Shown here in pieces: positions 1-10,559 of a DNA stretch of 64,000 nt. This DNA comes from Spirometra erinaceieuropaei (Eukaryota > Platyhelminthes > Cestoda > Diphyllobothriidea > Diphyllobothriidae). The notes under the pieces are model-generated. The model ran no database searches. It saw only the letters and a list, made by a program, of their open reading frames with translations, and was not told the DNA's origin. The stretch spans positions 1,307,094-1,371,093 of the forward strand of contig CACRXP010000070.1 of assembly GCA_902702965.1 (NCBI GenBank), written 5' to 3'. The position numbers and the translations under genes are program-made. Every line of letters starts with the position of its first letter. Position 1 is the first letter of the stretch.

Positions 1-840
1 GAACTCGCATTTTCGCTTGTATCGGAAATTCCTTTCCGCATGGCTAACATCAGCTAAGTTGAGCTATCGATTTCCTTCGTTAAAGAATATTTTAATTTCT
101 GCTTAACAATTCGAATAATGGCTGTGTGTTGGAGCTGCGAAATTACTCAAAGTTGCCCAATTAATCGGAGCGAGGAATTCGAATTCTACGCACTGTGCAC
201 TGAAAGGGATATAGAAATAAAGCTGTTGCGATAAGTCCTCTAAGTCCACATATTTTACCCGTCTTTCCAACAGCCTGAATTTGAGTATCATGCTCGATAA
301 ACCCTCTTTGGCTCAGGGGAGGAATGAATAGACTGCCAGTACAGACCAACTCCAGGTACATTAACTTGCTCATGTAGAGCGTGATTATATTGCTTTCACC
401 AGTAGCCGCTTATCCAAACGAATATGCGAACTCCTCCAACGTGGTCGAGTAAGGGCGGTATCAAGAGCATAGAAGGCCTCATTCTCGCACCTGTTGTTGA
501 TTCGGACAACTTATGTGTCTGAAATGCACAAATGTCTCGGCTAATATCTTTCTGCATAATACTAAAATATAGAAATTTTTAATGGGATAAAATTAACCAA
601 AATCAGTAATGCGACCCGGAAAGTCTCGTCAACGGTCCAGCAGTCAAACATTGTTAAATGCTTTGAAACTTTCAAACGCTTGCCCACTGCCTGCCAAATA
701 CACATGACATGGCAAAAGGCAGTGACTATTGACGACAGCCTGTATGTCAGTTGCCCCAGAAGAGGTCTTTTAGGAGTTTGTTTTCGCCCATTCTGGCGGC
801 TGGCTTGGGGCAATACGCTTCCATCTGTCGGTGTAGTCTG
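1..840. other. Unassigned DNA
   Basis: I see no convincing gene, repeat or RNA here. Short open frames on both strands lack recognisable domains and overlap each other, which is what chance gives in DNA of this composition. Confidence 0.4.
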
Positions 841-844
841 AGTA

Positions 845-1234
845 CCCCAGGATGACGGCTTTCGAACGAGCTTCTTTTGGACTCTATACGGAAACTGTAC
901 CCTGTGGAAATGCCTTCTTAACAGCATGCATTGTTTCCATTAATTTTCAAAGCCGCTTATTATTCAGTAATATTTCCTAGAAAATGTGCATTTACCAATG
1001 CGACCTGTAAAACTGACAACATGACCCAAATCCACTGTTTCATTTTACAGAGTGTAATTTTTGCATGCGACTGGAAAAAAGTTCGTTCGATAGCCAGTAT
1101 CCTATGGTAAATGAATTCTTATAGAATTATTCGGCGTGATGACTAATTTTACAACCCTTCTTTATTAATCTTTTGGAAATCAAAACGGACTTCGGTATTT
1201 CGATTGACATTTTATGAAGTAGTCCGCCTAATGC
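845..1234. repeat. Deleted copy of the long-TIR foldback element
   Basis: Both arms of the foldback family seen intact at 3266-4260 are recognisable but the interior is lost. The left-arm motif of a GGATGACGGCTTTCGAA type lies near 855. The right-arm sequence, ending in a block like ATTGACATTTTATGAAGTAG, lies near 1203-1222. The copy is therefore internally deleted and diverged. Confidence 0.5.
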
Positions 1235-1865
1235 ACGTAAACATCAGCTGGTCGTAAAGATGCCAGTCTAATCCTTTCGGTTATTAAAGTCGATATTAAA
1301 AACTAATTGATGTAAGTGAGGGATGAGAGAGTGCAGTAGATGTTGCTCAGATCTAGCTTAGTTATAAATTGATTCACGAGCAAGGCATCGTTCTGTCGGG
1401 TAACCCCTCGTGGGCGAAACCGTGGACATTGTCAGCAATGACAACGAACTGTCCAATAACAGATGGCGTTGTCGCATACTGCGTAATTTACACTTTCCAA
1501 ATGATATCAGGTCATCCTTCTTTCTTTGTAACAGGTTTTCGGCCTCAGCTTTCCTCTCGCCCAACGCAGCAATTCAGGAAAAAAAGAGATAAGCCCTAAA
1601 GGACCGGGTTTCAACAACACACAGCCGATCAGGACAGGGAGGGTTTAAAGTTGTTACCTAGGTGTAGGATCATTAGTAAATGAAGACAAACTACTGTATA
1701 ACTATAAAGTTCATGTGCAGACGACTGAAAGTACTAGAGCGCTGACAAATCTTTAGATAAGACAATATTCGAAATGCCTAAAAAAGTCACTCGTAGGCGT
1801 GTAATGAAGTGCAAATAACGTCATTTCTACAACATTCTGCTTCACCATAATTTCTTGTGCGAGAT
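1235..1865. other. Unassigned DNA
   Basis: Short open frames exist on both strands around 1360-1600. None has a recognisable domain, and no splice-site pairing is convincing. I see no repeat shared with the rest of the window. Confidence 0.3.
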
Positions 1866-1869
1866 TCGC

Positions 1870-2620
1870 TTTGGAACGCTGATGCAAGTGTCTTAAATTG
1901 CATTAATTGAAAGTTGTTTTGACAGTATCTACGGTTGCTTGAAATCATCGATAGCACGTGAAATAGAGGAACTTATTACTGTGTTGGAGCATAACAGGGG
2001 GCTTGCGATTGCACGAAATGGACCTTCAGGGAAAGGTATCAAGTTTCCTCTTAAGCCCTTGGAGAACGCCTTGAGTGTTGGCCTTCGAGACATGGCGCGG
2101 TCTCATCATCTCTTGTTTTCAAAGATACAAAAAGGAACACCCACACATAAGCTGACCTCTGCATGCTCTGCCAGTTGTTTTGAGAGTCTCTAATGCGGCT
2201 GGGAAATGATCACGGTGCCAGACAAAAAAAGCTGACTCCGGTTTACGAAAACAACCAAGAAAGGGAGACTGTGCACGTGGATATTCCTGAAAAATATGCA
2301 AAGTGCCCTATCGGCGGAATGAATATTCTCTCGTGCCCCATGTATCTCTGACGGATTGCCAGCGTGGGCGATAGCAATGTTTACTCAAAATGTGCGCATT
2401 CACGCTCCAACCAACAGTCTTATACTGCCCTATTTTCTATCACGTGCGCTATTAGAAGTCTGCCGTGGTCGGTTGCATTTTCGCCAGCTTCCGGATGCTT
2501 GCAACTACCGACTGAATGCGAAATCACTGAAGATTAGCATGTCAGAACGCAAGAACTCTCGCAAATACTGCCGGTTTCGGAAAATACCTAAAATATATTC
2601 GCGTATACTTTTTTGACACC
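1870..2620 (+). repeat. Dispersed repeat A, copy 1
   Basis: This segment aligns by eye with 15590-16130 in the same orientation. Shared blocks include GAAAGTTGTTTTGACAGTAT (about 1910), AAAGGTATCAAGTTTCCTCT (about 2033), and the downstream part around 2510-2600 with a TATTCGCGTA-like end. The copies are diverged and contain indels. No reading frame is preserved between them, so this looks like a non-coding interspersed repeat rather than a gene. Confidence 0.5.
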
Positions 2621-3046
2621 TGCTCGCGTTCAGGACGCTCTGTCGTTGTTTGCACTCAAACGTTTGTAGCAATGTCGCTCCAACAAATTAAAATACTTAA
2701 TCGAAAGCTATATTTGGCCGGATCAAGTGCATCCCTATCGAACAAATGCCGCTTCGACTTCCCTTTATTCGTTCTCATCACTCAGATGTCTTTCTCTAAA
2801 ATTATCTATGCATGCAGAATATATTTTAATCAGCTGCATACATCTTACATTATGCATATATTTAATGCAAAGAATGCTTCCTTACGTCCGTCTCGAACGT
2901 CACAGATATTTGCCGATAATAGCCTGGCTTAAAGGTCCCCAATTCCCAACCCTTGTTATCGTGCTATGTAGCCGAGTATGTATGGATTACATATAATCTA
3001 TCGATACCATATTGATTTTGGAAAATTTAATGTGGTAGGGGGCACT
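2621..3046. other. Unassigned A+T-rich DNA
   Basis: Two overlapping short open frames (about 2672-2996) have no recognisable domain and no matching splice sites. I see nothing further. Confidence 0.3.
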
Positions 3047-3136
3047 CATCGATCGTTCTTACGGAACTCACTCGTTCCTTTGTGCCTAATGGGCTCTCTC
3101 TCGAGTCCACCCAGCAGCCGCACAGCGGCGCATGAT
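3047..3136 (+). repeat. SINE-body fragment
   Basis: This stretch matches the reverse complement of about 60728-60820, the body of the tRNA-headed repeat described there. Shared blocks include ATCGATCGTTCTTACGGAAC and CAGCAGCCGCACAG. The tRNA-like head is absent, so this is a truncated copy. Confidence 0.55.
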
Positions 3137-3138
3137 AA

Positions 3139-3218
3139 AGGCAGAATGTCGTTACCGACAAAGGCAAGGGAGACTGGGAGAAATCTCCCTTGCCTCTGTC
3201 GGTAATGACATTCAGCCT
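3139..3218. other. Near-perfect 35-bp hairpin
   Basis: The arms 3139-3173 and 3184-3218 are inverted repeats separated by a 10-nt loop. Only three positions are not Watson-Crick pairs, and one of those is a G-T wobble. The size and loop resemble a microRNA precursor or a tiny foldback element. The two possibilities cannot be separated from sequence alone. It sits just outside the foldback element at 3266. Confidence 0.6.
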
Positions 3219-3265
3219 AAAATTTCATGTTACATTTATGAACAGCTTAAACGAATGCAGTAATA

Positions 3266-4260
3266 CAGTAGTTGTGCTAACTCATGAAATGTCATCCAAA
3301 ATTTCAAAATGCGTTCTCGTTTCAAAAAGATAAATGAAGTAGTGTTGTAAAACTAATCATGATGCAACATAAATCTATAATGATCCGGTTACCTCAGGGT
3401 GTCAGCCTTCGAATGAACTTATTTTCGGCTGCATGCAAGATCCGTACTCTGCAAAAAAATTACTACTTACGTAGTATGCAATTTTCTCATTGATTTTCGA
3501 TGCCCTTGAAAATTCAATTATATTTCATGGAAAACATGCATTAAAATATTCATTCTTTTACTTATTCGGTAGAAAATCACGTCTTCTTCTAATTTCATAC
3601 TCAAAAGAAGAGTATAATTCGGTTTTCCAAAAGTTTCTGATTGTGCTATTTTTTAATACTGTTAAATGGTTGTTTATGAAACGTCATGTATCTGCATGCA
3701 CGAATGTGGCTCGCAAAGTTAACAATATTGCATTCATTTCTCTACGGTGTTAAGAGGAGATGATATGAGGTTCATAAAATTAAGCAGTGGATTTGAGCAA
3801 TATTGTTAACTTTACAAACCACATACGTAAATGCAGATACATGACGTTTCATGAACGGCCATTTAACGGTATTAAAAAACTCACAATTAGAAACCTTTTT
3901 TAAAACCGAATTATACTTTTCTTTTGAATATGAAATTGGAAGAAGACGTGATTTTCTACCGACTAAGTAAAAAACGAATATTTTAATGCATGTTTTCCAT
4001 GAAATATGATTGAATTTCCAAGGGCATCGAAAATCAATGAGGAAATTGCGTAATTTTTAAGTAGTCATTTTTTGCAGAGTATAGATCTTTTATGCAGCCG
4101 AAAATAAGTTCGTTCGAAAGCCGTCACCCTGAGGTAACTGGATCAGTATAGAATTATGCTACATCTTGATAAGTTTTGCAACAATAGTTAATTTATCTTT
4201 TTGAAACGAGAACGCATTTCGAAATTTTGGTTGATATTTCGTGAGTAAGCACATTTACCG
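3266..4260. mobile_element. Long-TIR foldback element, TA target (copy 1)
   Basis: Two arms of roughly 470 bp (about 3266-3733 and 3795-4260) are reverse complements of each other, leaving only about 60 bp in the middle. The element begins CAGTAG and is flanked by TA on both sides (3264-3265 and 4261-4262). The TA duplication and CAGT-type ends are characteristic of Tc1/mariner-group elements. There is no transposase, so this is a non-autonomous, MITE-like element with unusually long inverted repeats. Open frames inside the arms are not conserved between copies. Confidence 0.75.
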
Positions 4261-4519
4261 TATGTTAGTGCTTATTCATCTACTTAATGTCTCTATCGTA
4301 ATATCGGCACCCGAATTGATTGGACCCCTTGCATATCATTTATACAATGACATATCTTCAAGGGTCTTTGATCTTCGACATCAACAAGGATATCCGTCTC
4401 AAATGTCATCTTACCCAAGATAAAACTGAATTGACTCAAATTGCTACCATGCATCAAGCCTAAAGCCATCGATTGTTTCTAAAGCCGGAAAACCTTTCTC
4501 CGTCCGAATATGTGAATAG

Positions 4520-4807
4520 CAGAGGATGACAGAAACACGAGACAAGTTATATCGGGCAGCTGTTCATAGACTAAACTCCGGAGACACAATATCACTAGCG
4601 ATTTGGATCGTGGATCTTATGTTTGACGCAAATAAATTAAGATGGCTCGTCATCTCGCCGCAGTATATTGCCAGATTTCTGGCAGAGAACAATGTATTGC
4701 ATGGGGAAATTTTAACGGAATTCCGTTCTGCCTCTATTCAAAGCCTTTGCTTAAACCTGGTGCGGAAAAGAGTTGAGAATGTGTGCACCATGTGTAATAA
4801 CTACTAG
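4520..4807 (+). CDS. Unassigned open frame, possible exon
   Basis: An acceptor-like AG (4518-4519) preceded by a C/T-rich run opens a frame that carries ATG at 4526 and continues for 94 codons to a stop at 4805-4807. The predicted peptide is of ordinary globular composition and holds the residues KLRWLVISPQYIARFLAENN near its middle. I do not recognise a family. No matching donor or polyadenylation signal was found. It could be a terminal exon or chance. Confidence 0.18.
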   Translation, partial: QRMTETRDKLYRAAVHRLNSGDTISLAIWIVDLMFDANKLRWLVISPQYIARFLAENNVLHGEILTEFRSASIQSLCLNLVRKRVENVCTMCNNY

Positions 4808-4829
4808 TTGTGGCTGTCGTTTGACGAAA

Positions 4830-5930
4830 GCATGCATATTATTTAGATTTCGCCAAGATGGCACTCTTTGTCATCTGGCTGGCGTCGGTACTGTTAATGC
4901 ATTTTCCTTTCTGAAGCTTTAGTCGTCTCGACTTTGCGAATCCGTCATTGCAAGAATCCCTTCGAACAATCATTAACGAACGAAATAGTGAATGACGGTC
5001 AACAGTATCGCACCTACCTCCTTGCAATATTCGCGGCATTCTACAGCATACTGCAGATTGTTGAAGAATGCATTCTCTATAGCAAGTATATCAATCTGAT
5101 CCCCACACAGACCACTGGAAAGATCCCTATTCAACTCACCTTCGGTACCGTGTAGAAATCAAAGGTAACAAACGGGAGATCGCACCCAAAAAATCCGTTA
5201 CCTAGAATTAATACCTTTAACAGTGGACTCAAACGCCTTCAGGCTATATCAGCGGTTGCAGGCCTACTTTCACGCACTACTTGGACTTTCCCCGACGGCC
5301 TAACATAGGCTGGCCGGACGAACATCGCTGAGGGTTACGTGGACGATGGTCGCTGTTACCCACCCTTCCCCATCGTTACACACGTACACCCGAATATACG
5401 GCATACATTCGCATTATGACAGTTTATTACAAAACAAAATCACTTTTAAATAGGATAAGTCTGCACAACATGGCACAGGAAGAGTCCCCAAGCATCTGTT
5501 AAAGACATTGCATTGAGACCAAACCAAAGACGATACTGTACTTCGTCTATGTGAGCCCACACAGCTCGACCACATACAGGGCCTCCCTCGTGAAGTTTCC
5601 TTTTCAGTCTACTCCAGTATGCCATTGGTGTGCTGTCCGATGGTAGAGTCTTTGAATTTCATTGCGTGGTTAATAGAGAAATGTAGATAACCTTCTGAGG
5701 GAAGATGATCATACGCCTTCCGCTCATTCGTTACCATGATACTGCCTTTGATGACCCACTTTGTAATAATGGTACGGTGAGCGGGCCAACTTCAATCATC
5801 CACCTGTTCAAATAATGCTTTTTGTCGGCTAATACTGTGCATCCCGAACAGCCTACGCCCATAAAACCCCTAATACCACCTGTCCCGTAAGACAGGCCGC
5901 TTTGGTTAGGCGGATCATACTTTGACTGAA
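4830..5930. other. Unassigned DNA
   Basis: One frame (4934-5155, +) encodes a short hydrophobic stretch but has no start context or domain. I find no supported gene, RNA or repeat in this stretch. Confidence 0.3.
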
Positions 5931-5939
5931 ACATATCAA

Positions 5940-6290
5940 ATTCGTCTTAAATGAGACAGTCCGCGCTTGCTGCGACAACATTTCAAGGATAACCCATGCC
6001 GTCCAACAAAGACAACTGAGGTTGTCGGGCATGTACTTCGTCGTCCAGTCCTGGAGCTCTGTGTTACCGCCCTTGATTCGGCATCGTTGCCCCATTGGAG
6101 GCATCGAAGAGGGGGTTGGCTCAAAACCTGGCTCGAAAGAGTTCGTCAAGACATGGAAGTGGTTATTGGACCTTCGGTACTCGGTCTCCGTCGTTGGCGG
6201 AGAGAATGGATTGAACTCTGCAGGTCTGTTACCGCGGATCGTCATTCGTGGAGAGATAAAGTTCGTGAAACCATCGAGGCCGGTTGAATC
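5940..6290 (+). pseudogene. C-terminal fragment of an RTE-like reverse transcriptase
   Basis: The frame 5967-6287 encodes the tail that follows the reverse transcriptase in flatworm RTE-like elements: a VGHVLRRP-type block, then a W-R-H-R-R-G-G block, then GLRRWRREWIEL and a final W..RETIEAG. This C-terminal domain is known in flatworm endonuclease/reverse-transcriptase polyproteins. The polymerase and endonuclease parts are missing, so the copy is 5'-truncated. A second decayed copy lies at 30480-31570. Confidence 0.6.
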
Positions 6291-6399
6291 AGGCATGATC
6301 GCAGCCGCACCAAGTACGCGTAAGTAAGTACCACGAGGTAGGCCAGCGACAATCACGATGAAATCCTCAATTGTCAATTCTGGCTCATTATCCGCCGTC

Positions 6400-6500
6400 A
6401 GCCTATTCCGTCCAAACCCCAGGCCTGGGTCAACTGAAGCTCAAATCCGCGTGCTTCTAGTTATTATCTTAACGCTCTAACCACTATAACGCGGGCGTGT
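6400..6500 (-). repeat. tRNA-like (SINE-type) sequence
   Basis: Read on the minus strand, this stretch contains TAGTGGTTAGAGCG, close to the A box of a Pol III promoter. About 30 nt later it has GCGGATTTGAGCTTC, which resembles a B box. The cloverleaf is not intact, so it is a tRNA-derived SINE head or tRNA pseudogene rather than a working tRNA. It begins about 110-210 bp after the end of the RTE-like frame on the opposite strand. Confidence 0.4.
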
Positions 6501-6529
6501 TCTCCCTACGATTGACATGAGGCACACTG

Positions 6530-7170
6530 ACTATGGTAGTGCGCACTTACGTATAGCCTAACTAAGCATACTAACCGTCGTGTGCTTTACGCCTGTATGT
6601 AACGCGCACCCAATTCGAATGTTGAAAGCTGGCTTTCGACTGTCTGATGAGTTCTGGATCGAGATGTGAGCATGTCTCTCAACAAGATCAGTGAGCACGC
6701 ATTCTCATTGTCTCAAATGTTTTAGTGAATACTGAGGATGTCTTTAAACTATCAATGTAGACAAAAAAGAATGGAACTGGAAATTTGTCACATCATGTAT
6801 TAATCCGAAATCGAATTTAGTTTAAAATGAACGAGTAGCTCACAACTGATCGAAGTATCCGATGTCACGGAGTGCTAGGAAAATTACGAAAAGCTGAAGT
6901 ATTTAACAAAATACATGGAAAAAAGTGACAAATGGACTAATTTTCGGGAACAATATTTACGATGATGTTCTAGTTTAGGACAAAACTGTGTTTCATCTAT
7001 GAAACAATTAACTACCTACATTCTCTCTCATCCTAACCACATATGACGGAAATTGCATACCGAAATCCCATCATCAGTTTCCATTTGTCGCGCATATTGA
7101 TCATTAGTGTATTTGTCTCACTGCATTTTACTTCGTCGTAAATGTAGCAACTGAGCTACTATGAAATAGA
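6530..7170. other. Unassigned A+T-rich DNA
   Basis: No long open frame, tRNA, repeat shared with the rest of the window or splice-consistent exon was seen. Confidence 0.4.
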
Positions 7171-7175
7171 ATGAC

Positions 7176-7560
7176 TGACAGTTCGACCGTCGATTACGAC
7201 GATGTCCACCGTGTGCCCCACAGCTGCAGCAGCGGTGGGAGCAGGGACGGTGACTTACGCAGGGGTTTATAGTGCCAGTAGACTTGCGTAGCATCTACCT
7301 ACACTCTCTCCTCCTCCCCCGCCTGGGCCCGGTGTCAAGACAGAGTCAAGAAGACCGGAGACGAGGGAGGGCGCAGGTGGATGGCTCGGACGGATCCACA
7401 CCTTGGCGTTCCACCACACCCCCTGGTCCACACAACAATAACCAGGATTTGAACCAACACAACATAGATTTGGAGGCTGGCACGGCCGAAGCCGCACCTG
7501 GGCGTGCCGCCAACGCCTGGCTCGGATCCCACACTGTGGTGGGAATGCCATAAAGGCCAC
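7176..7560 (+). repeat. Dispersed repeat R1, copy 1
   Basis: This GC-rich block is strongly similar to 61262-61560, starting with GACAGTTCGACCGTCGAT and running through GGGTTTATAGTGCC and GCGTAGCATCTACCTACACT. More diverged copies lie at 10305-10555 (+) and 31700-31960 (-). The overlapping open frames on both strands are products of the GC-rich repeat and are not conserved as protein. Confidence 0.7.
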
Positions 7561-8193
7561 ATTAAAAAGGAGCCATTGCAGCCTGACTCTCAGACCGCCT
7601 CCAGTAATCGAGGAGGTCCAAGGTACCCCGTCAGTTGGCAACCTTCCAAGCCACGGCTTTTAGCGCACCGTGATAGCTTCAAGCGCGTCAGATTGTTTAT
7701 AGTGAGGAAAATGCGCTGAGTCGTCGACCTCACTCTCCCTTCCCATTCCCACACCCCAGCCACTGTCCGAGCCGGTCAGTAGACTGGAGTGGGGAATGGG
7801 CGCGGTGGCTGACATGGTCGACTGGCCATGCCTGCGCGCGCCACAGCACGACCTGGCCCCCCATACACATAAACACCAGGATTTCACACAACGGGGGTTG
7901 AACGGCGTGTCTCTCACATGCGTGAGAGGGCCGTGGAAGGTGCTGCTTCAGCCCGTCCCCAGCCCACCAGTCCGCCACTACACAACACACACACACACAA
8001 CGTGACGAACTGCGTGAACCGAGAACGGGCGTCAATCAGCAACCTTCCTATCCACGACACTTGACGTGTCGGGATAGTCTCGGACTCCAGTCACTCGTGC
8101 AGCCGAGGCCGCATGGGGACCGAGTCGAGATGCACACTTCCCACTTACGTGGGAGGCGGCAGTTGAGTGCATGAGGTGTGTGAGGGTTGACGT
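7561..8193 (-). other. Probable 3' untranslated region of the adjacent retrotransposon
   Basis: This lies downstream of the stop codon of the minus-strand reverse transcriptase/zinc-finger frame. It is GC-rich like that element and has no coding potential of its own. It includes a short (AC)n tract at about 7983-8000. Assignment as its 3' UTR rests on position and composition only. Confidence 0.35.
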
Positions 8194-10257
8194 CTAGTGG
8201 GTGATGATGTTAGGAGGTAGGGAGTGAGGGAATGTGTGGTGTGACCGGCGGTTGTCTACCGCAGGTCGTTGTGGATGCGCATGTGGCCGAATAGANNNNN
8301 NNNNNNNNNNNNNNNNNNNNNNNNNNNNNNNNNNNNNNNNNNNNNNNNNNNNNNNNNNNNNNNNNNNNNNNNNNNNNNNNNNNNNNNNNNNNNNNNNNNN
8401 NNNNNNNNNNNNNNNNNNNNNNNNNNNNNNNNNNNNNNNNNNNNNNNNNNNNNNNNNNNNNNNNNNNNNNNNNNNNNNNNNNNNNNNNNNNNNNNNNNNN
8501 NNNNGGAGGCGAGTGCGGTGAGTGTAGGTTGGTGCTCCAGGCACTGGTTCGCCAGACTCTGTGCGATGGATTCGCAAGTGACCGACCAGGCAGATGCGTG
8601 AAGTGAAGGTGCGATCGCAGTGAGGGCAGATGTAGTCCGGGCCCTCACATCTGTTGATGGAGGTTGCAGGGGTTGTGCCTGTTGTTGTGTCAGGTGCGGC
8701 TGTGGTGAAGTCGTGCGCTACAGACGCCGGAGTGGCCGTTGTTGTGGCAGTGAAGGAGGAAGTGGAGGAGGAAGGGGGGGAGTGAGGGGTGGTAAGGTCG
8801 GTGGCGTCGATGTCGGCTGGGGAGTGGTTAGTGAGTGCACAAGGTGATGGATTGGGAGTGGGGCTCGGCGGGGTGGGTGTGTCAAGGCTGCGGTCAATTC
8901 CGCTCTCGTGGATGCGCATGTGGCCGAATAGGCCCATGCGATGCCGGAAGGTGCGAGGGCATTGTGGGCAGTGGAGGCGAGTGCGGTGGGTGTAGGTTGG
9001 TGCTCCAGGCACTGGTTCACCAGTCTCTGTGCGATGGATTCGCAAGTGACCGACCAGGCCGTTGTGTGAGATTAAGGTGCGGTCGCAGTGAGGGCAGGTG
9101 GGGGTGGTTGCGGTTGCTGTGTCGTGGTTGGCGATGTGTGAGACGGCAGCCTGAACGGCCACCGCTGGGGCAGTGGAGGAGAAGGAGGAGGATGGAAGTG
9201 GTGATGCAGAAGGAGTGTCAGAGTTAGTTGGCGGAAGAGAGGACGAGGAAGAGGCGGGCGCGGGGACGATGACTGGAGCAGTTCGAGAGGTGCAGTTGGT
9301 TCGAAGATGTCCAACAAGTCCGATTCGTGCCCGGAATGTCCGTTGACATCGAGGACACGTAGGGAGAGGTTGTGCGGCGGCGTTGCGTATTGGGCGAAGT
9401 TGTAATTTGCGGACTTCGCGTTTCACTTTGGCGGCGGCGATGCGGTTGGCTTCGTAGATAGCAGCGCCCGTCTTCACTGTTCTCCTCCATGTCGGACGAT
9501 CGCGGGCGAGCTCTTCCCAGTTGGTCGGTTTGATGTGCAAGCGCTTTAGGGAGGACTTCAGAGTATCATTGTAACGGCGAATTTGGCCTCCTTGACGACG
9601 AGAACCCGTCGCGCCGTCTCCGTAGAAGAGTCGTTTGGGTAGTCGCTCGTCGTCCATGCGCACCAGATGGCCGCTCCAGCGCAGCTGCATTTGTCTCAAC
9701 ATGGAGTAGATGCTCAGAATTCCCGTCCGTTCCAGCACTTCAGTGTCGGGGATGCGGTCCTGCCAGTTCAGCCTCAGAATGCGGCGGAGACAGCTGAGGT
9801 GGAAGTGGTTTAGTCGACGTGCCTGCCTCGTGTACACCGTCCAGGTCTCCGCTCCGTACAGTAGCGTCGGCAGGATGACGGCCTTGTACCTCTTCAGCTT
9901 TGTGCTCAGTTGGAGACCATGACGATTCCAAACTGTGCTTTGGAGGCGACCGAAGGCTTGACTGGCTTTCGAGATCCTGTTGGCGACTTCGTCGTCGATC
10001 TTGGTGTTGCGGGGGAGCGTGCTGCCCAGGTACGGGAAGTTCTCTACCACTTGCAGTTGAGTCCCAGTCACGTTGATTTGCGGCGGCGCGTTGGGGGCTG
10101 TGGCTGAGCTGGGAGGCGGCTGATGCATCACCACCGTCTTCTGCGTGTTGATAACCAGCCCAAAGTTCTCGCAGGCGGCGGAGAATAGGTCCATGCTCCG
10201 TTGCATCTCCACTTCGGAGGTGGTGTTCAGGGCGCAGTCGTCGGCGATGAAGTGCAC
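8194..10257 (-). pseudogene. 5'-truncated non-LTR reverse transcriptase with C-terminal C2H2 zinc fingers
   Basis: The frame opens at the reverse-transcriptase catalytic box (HFIADDCAL, residues about 2-10) and is preceded immediately by a stop, so the fingers, the rest of the palm and the endonuclease are lost. It then follows the usual thumb and C-terminal region: [21 protein letters not shown], then a W-SGHL-RM block near residue 190. After about residue 290 it carries C2H2 zinc fingers near residues 300, 388, 428 and 543, with the CPHCDRT...LVGHLRIH signature. The fingers are separated by Ser/Thr/Pro-rich linkers. The first one near residue 300 has a variant last ligand. The assembly gap at 8296-8504 interrupts the region where a further finger is expected. 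The protein type is a retrotransposon polyprotein that would act in target-primed reverse transcription. The fingers presumably bind nucleic acid. This copy cannot encode a complete enzyme. Confidence 0.8.
8296..8504. other. Assembly gap (N run)
   Basis: 209 undetermined bases fall inside the zinc-finger array of the retrotransposon. The tandem finger repeats probably caused the assembly break. Confidence 0.99.
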
Positions 10258-10304
10258 TTATTCGCATCCTGTTAATATGTTTCGTCGCCATGGCAGGATT
10301 TAAG

Positions 10305-10555
10305 TATTCGACCGTCGTTTCCCAGGATGCCTACAATGTGCCTTATAGATTGGAGGAGCAGAAATGGTGATTTGCGCGTGAATTAGTTTAGGATGAAAGC
10401 AGTTTTGCGCAGCATCTACCGCACTCTCTCCTGCTTTCACACATGAGCCCGAAATGATGAAATTTGTTATGGTGCTCAAACAGATAACGCCCGCCAGAAT
10501 CCGATATGGTCCCGTGCTAGTCCAACGCATCTACCACGTGGTCCGTTTGGGAAAC
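10305..10555 (+). repeat. Dispersed repeat R1, diverged copy
   Basis: It shares with the copy at 61262-61712 the start (TTCGACCGTCG), the middle (GCAGCATCTACC...CACTCTCTCCT) and the end (CAGATAACGCCCGCCAGAA, then CCAACGCATCTACCACGTGG). It abuts the truncated 5' end of the reverse-transcriptase fragment, so R1 copies flank that fragment on both sides. Confidence 0.6.
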
Positions 10556-10559
10556 ACAC

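Noticed and set aside
5853..6377. 174-codon minus-strand frame
   Set aside because: It is antisense to the recognisable RTE-like C-terminal frame at 5967-6287.
9740..10291. 183-codon minus-strand frame
   Set aside because: It is an alternative frame of the reverse-transcriptase fragment and shows no domain of its own.
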